The position numbers and the translations under genes were made by a program. Shown piece after piece: positions 6,685 to 9,465 of a stretch of 9,465 nt of DNA; within the stretch, counting starts at the first letter, position 1; each line of letters opens with the position of its first letter. Below the pieces are notes generated by a model, which was not told the DNA's origin, made no database searches, and saw only the letters and a list, made by a program, of their open reading frames with translations. The DNA lies in assembly GCA_016844545.1 (NCBI GenBank), contig JAENJC010000119.1, positions 1 through 9,465 of the forward strand, given 5' to 3'. This DNA comes from Deltaproteobacteria bacterium (lineage in GTDB: Bacteria > Desulfobacterota > JAENJC01).

Positions 6685-7259
6685 ATCTCGTCTTTTATGA
6701 CAGAAAGAACCTCTCCTACCATCTCGGGGTCGAGGGAAGCTGTCGGTTCGTCGAATAGCATCGCCTCCGGTTTCATGGCCAGTGCCCTTGCAATTGCCAC
6801 CCTCTGCTGCTGCCCACCGGAGAGGTTCTCAGGGCTGGCATCCGCTTTGGTCGCCATATTTATCCTCGAAAGGAAGGAGATGGCATCTTCAACTGCCTTA
6901 TCTCTGGGCACTCCGAGGACCTTTACAGGGGCCTCTATGATGTTCTCTAGGACGGTCATGTGGGGGAAGAGGTTAAACTGCTGAAACACCATTCCCACCC
7001 TCAGCCTTACCTGCCGTATCGCCTCCATATCGGCACTGGAAGGCTTAGGTCTGCTTATGGAATGGAGGGCAATCCCGTCCACGTCAATCTCACCGCCCTG
7101 AAAGTTCTCCAGTCCGTTGATGCACCGGAGGAGAGAGCTTTTCCCGCTCCCGGACGGGCCGATAAGGACCACCACCTCACCCTTTTTCACGTCAAGGGAT
7201 ATCCCCTTGAAGAGGTGATGATCTCCGTAATATTTGTGCAGGTTCCTAACTTTAATCAT
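6681..7259 (-). CDS. glnQ: polar amino-acid ABC transporter ATPase (GlnQ family), truncated
   Basis: This is the nucleotide-binding subunit of a polar amino-acid importer and presumably powers the binding protein/permease fusion encoded just upstream. From ATG 7259 (AGGG a few bases upstream; a TTG at 7283 would add 8 residues) it shows Walker A GPSGSGKS (residues 34-41), the Q-loop VFQQFNLFPH (91-100), the signature LSGGQQQRVAIARAL (146-160), Walker B AMLFDEP (166-172) and the D-loop SLDPE. The frame then ends early at VIKDEI (residue 192), where the family normally has 240-250 residues. The rest of the C-terminus continues in another frame (6598-6684). The catalytic H-loop histidine is lost, so the encoded product should be inactive unless the break is an assembly error. 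Confidence 0.88.
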   Translation of the reverse strand: MIKVRNLHKYYGDHHLFKGISLDVKKGEVVVLIGPSGSGKSSLLRCINGLENFQGGEIDVDGIALHSISRPKPSSADMEAIRQVRLRVGMVFQQFNLFPHMTVLENIIEAPVKVLGVPRDKAVEDAISFLSRINMATKADASPENLSGGQQQRVAIARALAMKPEAMLFDEPTASLDPEMVGEVLSVIKDEI

Positions 7260-7292
7260 AAGATTCCCTAAAGTTAACCTCAAAGAAATAAA

Positions 7293-7370
7293 TTTGACAC
7301 AGACAAAAGCAGATTCCCTATGATTTACAAAGTGAAAATCATATTGAAATCAGTGTCAATCAGTGTCAAA
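7293..7370. repeat. imperfect hairpin made of two inverted intergenic repeat copies
   Basis: The outer arms TTTGACAC (7293-7300) and GTGTCAAA (7363-7370) and the inner arms TATGATTT (7319-7326) and AAATCATA (7336-7343) pair perfectly. Partial pairing lies between them and the loop is 9 bases. Read on the minus strand, the right arm (TTGACACTGATTGACACTGA, then TTTC) resembles the left repeat downstream of mfd (1688-1721). AATCAGTGTC also occurs twice in direct tandem (7348-7357 and 7358-7367 as CAATCAGTGTC-like units). It sits in the spacer between two ABC transporter genes. Confidence 0.6.
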
Positions 7371-7385
7371 AATACCTCTGGTATT
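7371..7385 (-). terminator. weak terminator or attenuator hairpin after the binding protein/permease gene
   Basis: On the minus strand AATACC, AGA and GGTATT form a 6-base-pair stem with a three-base loop, followed by three to five T residues. It begins 8 bases after the stop of the fusion gene. It is weak and may only reduce read-through into the ATPase gene. Confidence 0.35.
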
Positions 7386-7393
7386 AAAAGCCT

Positions 7394-8893
7394 TTATCTT
7401 TTGCTTTTCAGTTTCCTTTCAAGTCTCCGTGCCATTACAGACAGCGGGTAACTCATTCCAAAATACAGCAAGGCCGTAACAAGACCCAGTTCAAAGAATC
7501 TGAGTGTTGTTGCAGAAAGGATGCTGTATGTCTTGGTAAGCTCCACCATTGCGATGACAGAAACCAGTGACGAGTCCTTAAAAAGGGCGATAAAGTCGTT
7601 GGTCACAGGCGGAAGGGCAATCCTTGCTGCCTGGGGAAGGATGACCCTGCGTACAGCCAGACCCCTCGTCATTCCCAGAGACAGAGCAGCCTCCATCTGT
7701 CCGTTTGGAATGGCCTCTATCCCTGCCCTGTAAATCTCCGATTCGTATGCGGCATAGTTCATGGCAAGGCCCATGATGGCCGCCGCCACGGGAGTTATGG
7801 CAATCCCCAGATTCGGCAGGCCGTAGTAAAGGATATAAAGCTGAATGAGGAGGGGTGTCCCCCTGTATACCTCCACATACGCAGCTGCCAGAAACCTTAC
7901 CGGCTTTGGGCCATAAAGCCTTGATATAGCAATGCAGAGGCCCAGCATTATGGCCAGGGCCATGGATATTATGGATAAATATATGGTGGTCCATGCCCCG
8001 GTCAGCAGGGTTGGCAAAAAGGTATACAACGGGACATCCTGGCTCTCGGCATGGAAGGTTTCGCCTGTCTGTGATGAGGAAAAGGAGAAGAGTTTTTCCT
8101 GGGTATTGTTCCATATGTCCCATCTGTCATAGATATTCTTCAGCTTTCCAGTCCTCAGGAGGTCATCTATAACGGAGTCAATGGCCTTTTTCAGTTCCTT
8201 GTCACCAGGCCTTATGGCTATCCCGTAAAAACCCTCACCTTCTGGAGGTCCGGCATACTTCAGCCTTGGGTCGGGCTTTCCGTAATATGCCGCAATGGGG
8301 AGGTCCAGAAAGGCCGCATCAATCCTACCGAGGGCCACGTCCTCATATGGCCATACACCCTCGTATGTCCTAATGTCAACTTCGCCGATCTTCTGGAGCA
8401 TGTCGTAGGCCATAGTCCCTGCCAGGGTCCCTACCTTCTTCCCCTTGACGTCCGAAATCCCCTTTATGGCCTCGTTATCTTTTCTGACTACAAGCTGTTC
8501 TGTATATATGTAATAGGGGCGGGAAAAGAGGATATTCTTCTCTCTCTCCGGCGTTATCTCCAGGCCGTTCATGGCGATATCGAAATCACCTCTTTCGAGG
8601 GCCGGAATAAGGGTTATCCATGTAGTCTGTACCATCTTTGCCTTGACGCCGAGCCTGGCTGCTATAGCCTCAGCAATATCTACCTCAAACCCTATGAGCC
8701 TGGAAGGATCTTTGGGGTCAGGAAAGGCCATAGGAGCCCCGCCCTCCGCGTCACAACCCCATAAAAGGACCCCCCGTTCCTTTATCTTTTGAACAATAGA
8801 CGGCGAAGAGGCCCAACTGACCGATGAGCCGGAGAGGAGCAGGGAAAGGAGCAATACGCTCGATTTTATAAAAGGGGAAAATGTCTTGAACAT
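7394..8893 (-). CDS. amino-acid ABC transporter: binding protein fused to permease
   Basis: One chain carries both the periplasmic binding domain and the inner-membrane permease of a polar amino-acid importer. From ATG 8893 (499 residues) it starts with a signal peptide or anchor (MFKTFSPFIKSSVLLLSLLL, then SGSSVSWA). A family-3 binding domain follows at about residues 33-260, with LIGFEVDIAEAIAARLG, DFDIAMNGLEITPEREKN (containing the Arg that usually holds the ligand carboxylate) and FSRPYYIYTEQ. A linker leads to a HisM/GlnP-type permease at about 285-490, with PLLIQLYILYYGLP and the EAA loop EAALSLGMTRGLAVRRVILP, which docks onto the ATPase. Similar fusions are known, for example Gram-positive GlnP. 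An ATG at 8941 would add 16 residues (MQALLTGPFFNDNLQQ), but it makes a poorer signal peptide and has no ribosome-binding sequence. The partner ATPase downstream is broken. Confidence 0.9.
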   Translation of the reverse strand: MFKTFSPFIKSSVLLLSLLLSGSSVSWASSPSIVQKIKERGVLLWGCDAEGGAPMAFPDPKDPSRLIGFEVDIAEAIAARLGVKAKMVQTTWITLIPALERGDFDIAMNGLEITPEREKNILFSRPYYIYTEQLVVRKDNEAIKGISDVKGKKVGTLAGTMAYDMLQKIGEVDIRTYEGVWPYEDVALGRIDAAFLDLPIAAYYGKPDPRLKYAGPPEGEGFYGIAIRPGDKELKKAIDSVIDDLLRTGKLKNIYDRWDIWNNTQEKLFSFSSSQTGETFHAESQDVPLYTFLPTLLTGAWTTIYLSIISMALAIMLGLCIAISRLYGPKPVRFLAAAYVEVYRGTPLLIQLYILYYGLPNLGIAITPVAAAIMGLAMNYAAYESEIYRAGIEAIPNGQMEAALSLGMTRGLAVRRVILPQAARIALPPVTNDFIALFKDSSLVSVIAMVELTKTYSILSATTLRFFELGLVTALLYFGMSYPLSVMARRLERKLKSKR

Positions 8894-8902
8894 CTGTTGC
8901 AA

Positions 8903-8929
8903 ATTATCATTGAAAAAAGGCCCTGTCAA
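8903..8929 (-). promoter_or_regulatory. possible promoter of the transport operon
   Basis: On the minus strand, TTGACA (8929-8924), a 15-base spacer and GATAAT (8908-8903) are present. Initiation would fall within a few bases of the ATG at 8893, giving an almost leaderless mRNA, which agrees with the lack of a ribosome-binding sequence there. The spacer is shorter than ideal. Confidence 0.35.
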
Positions 8930-9000
8930 TAACGCTTGCATCGCTTATGTAAAGAAAGGCAATAGAATTTAAATATGTAAACTCTGCTTTTTTGCGGACT

Positions 9001-9025
9001 TCTCGATAAATTAGATTTTTCGAGA
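9001..9025. repeat. inverted repeat in the divergent intergenic region
   Basis: TCTCGATAAA (9001-9010) and TTTTTCGAGA (9016-9025) pair at 9 of 10 positions around a five-base loop. It is not followed by a T run on the + strand. It lies between the transport operon and the rRNA promoters. It could be a protein-binding site or a hairpin of no consequence. Apart from this and the promoter elements, 8942-9048 shows nothing I can support. Confidence 0.4.
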
Positions 9026-9048
9026 CCGTTGTTAACAATAGGGATATT

Positions 9049-9072
9049 AAACAAAGAAAAAAACAAAGAAAA
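9049..9072 (+). promoter_or_regulatory. A-rich tandem repeat, UP-element-like
   Basis: Two exact tandem copies of AAACAAAGAAAA (9049-9060 and 9061-9072) end 6 bases before the P1 -35 hexamer, at about -65 to -42. This is where the RNA polymerase alpha C-terminal domains bind the UP elements of rRNA promoters. Confidence 0.55.
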
Positions 9073-9078
9073 AAATGC

Positions 9079-9107
9079 TTGACATATATAATACCGTTTG
9101 ATATAAA
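9079..9107 (+). promoter_or_regulatory. rRNA operon promoter P1
   Basis: TTGACA (9079-9084), a 17-base spacer and TATAAA (9102-9107) give a near-consensus sigma-70 promoter. Initiation is expected near 9114, about 255 bases before 16S rRNA. It shares GCTTGACAT, AATACCGTT and GATATAAA with P2. Confidence 0.8.
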
Positions 9108-9127
9108 CACTGTTCTTCAACGCTTCC

Positions 9128-9176
9128 CGATATTAACTTTCTCACTGAAGATTAAGAGAAAGTAAAAAGAATATCG
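9128..9176 (+). other. hairpin in the P1 leader, between P1 and P2
   Basis: The inner stem ACTTTCTC (9136-9143) with GAGAAAGT (9156-9163) and the outer stem CGATATT (9128-9134) with AATATCG (9170-9176) both pair perfectly. A 1-by-6 internal loop separates them and the terminal loop is 12 bases. Only transcripts from P1 would contain it. Confidence 0.5.
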
Positions 9177-9192
9177 CGTGAACAAATAAAGC

Positions 9193-9222
9193 TTGACATT
9201 GAAAATACCGTTATGATATAAA
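9193..9222 (+). promoter_or_regulatory. rRNA operon promoter P2
   Basis: TTGACA (9193-9198), an 18-base spacer and TATAAA (9217-9222) form the element. It lies 114 bases after P1 and is nearly a copy of it around the -35, the ACCGTT block and the -10. Initiation is expected near 9229, about 140 bases before 16S rRNA. Confidence 0.8.
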
Positions 9223-9277
9223 GTTCTCTTTCGCTGGCATATAAAGATTCTTTAATAAACATAAGAGATTATTTAAA

Positions 9278-9292
9278 TTGGTCTTTGAAAAC
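9278..9292 (+). promoter_or_regulatory. boxA-like antitermination element of the rRNA leader
   Basis: TTGGTCTTTGAAAAC resembles the boxA consensus (TGCTCTTTAACA; TGTTCTTTGAAAAC in many bacteria), which binds NusB-NusE and protects rRNA transcripts from Rho. It is in the expected place, about 77 bases before the mature 16S end. Confidence 0.6.
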
Positions 9293-9368
9293 TAAATAGT
9301 AGTGTTATTGAGTTGGGTCTTTCGATTTTTTTGTTTTAAAAGAGCAGACAGCTTACAGTTTTATAATT

Positions 9369-9465
<97 letters not shown>

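Noticed and set aside
7578..8123. 181-residue open frame inside the transporter fusion
   Set aside because: It lies on the same strand but in a different frame, in the middle of clearly conserved permease sequence. Its composition (Gly/His/Arg/Cys-rich) is not protein-like.
8907..9120. Small open frames on the minus strand over the rRNA promoter region
   Set aside because: They are AT-driven frames across promoter DNA, without ribosome-binding sites and with no recognisable protein pattern.

Overview
The window looks like a piece of chromosome from a Gram-negative bacterium. Two adjacent genes encode predicted outer-membrane beta-barrel proteins with signal peptides and a C-terminal Phe, and the start of a 16S rRNA gene lies at the right edge. 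The visible 16S bases (GAACGAACGCTGGCGGCGTG, then CCTAACACATGC) fit the Nitrospirota / former Deltaproteobacteria range. About 95 bases are too few to choose between them.

Left part (1-2916, + strand): the C-terminal half of the transcription-repair coupling factor gene mfd, broken near base 312 by loss of roughly 67 bases. A 183-base spacer follows with an inverted pair of short intergenic repeats. Next come a 102-residue unknown protein and a second frame resembling a class I SAM-dependent methyltransferase that lacks its motif I. These two are possibly pieces of one gene.

Middle part (2925-5851, - strand): a Lys/Glu-rich helical protein with seven 11-residue repeats, its own promoter, a strong intrinsic terminator, a porin, and a smaller beta-barrel-type protein.

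Transport cluster (5910-8893 or 8941, - strand), in transcription order: a fused amino-acid-binding protein/permease; a repeat-containing spacer; a polar amino-acid ABC ATPase (GlnQ type) broken by loss of about 30 codons including the H-loop; and, 13 bases later, a molybdate permease modB without modA or modC in the window.

Right part (8942-9465): a divergent intergenic region with an rRNA operon promoter array (12-base A-rich tandem repeat, promoters P1 and P2), a leader hairpin, a boxA-like element and the 5' end of 16S rRNA.

The most notable pattern is that two recognisable ATPase genes, and probably the methyltransferase-like gene, each carry an out-of-frame loss. Either the locus is decaying or the assembly has dropped short segments. 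I see no defence system, CRISPR array, transposase or tRNA.
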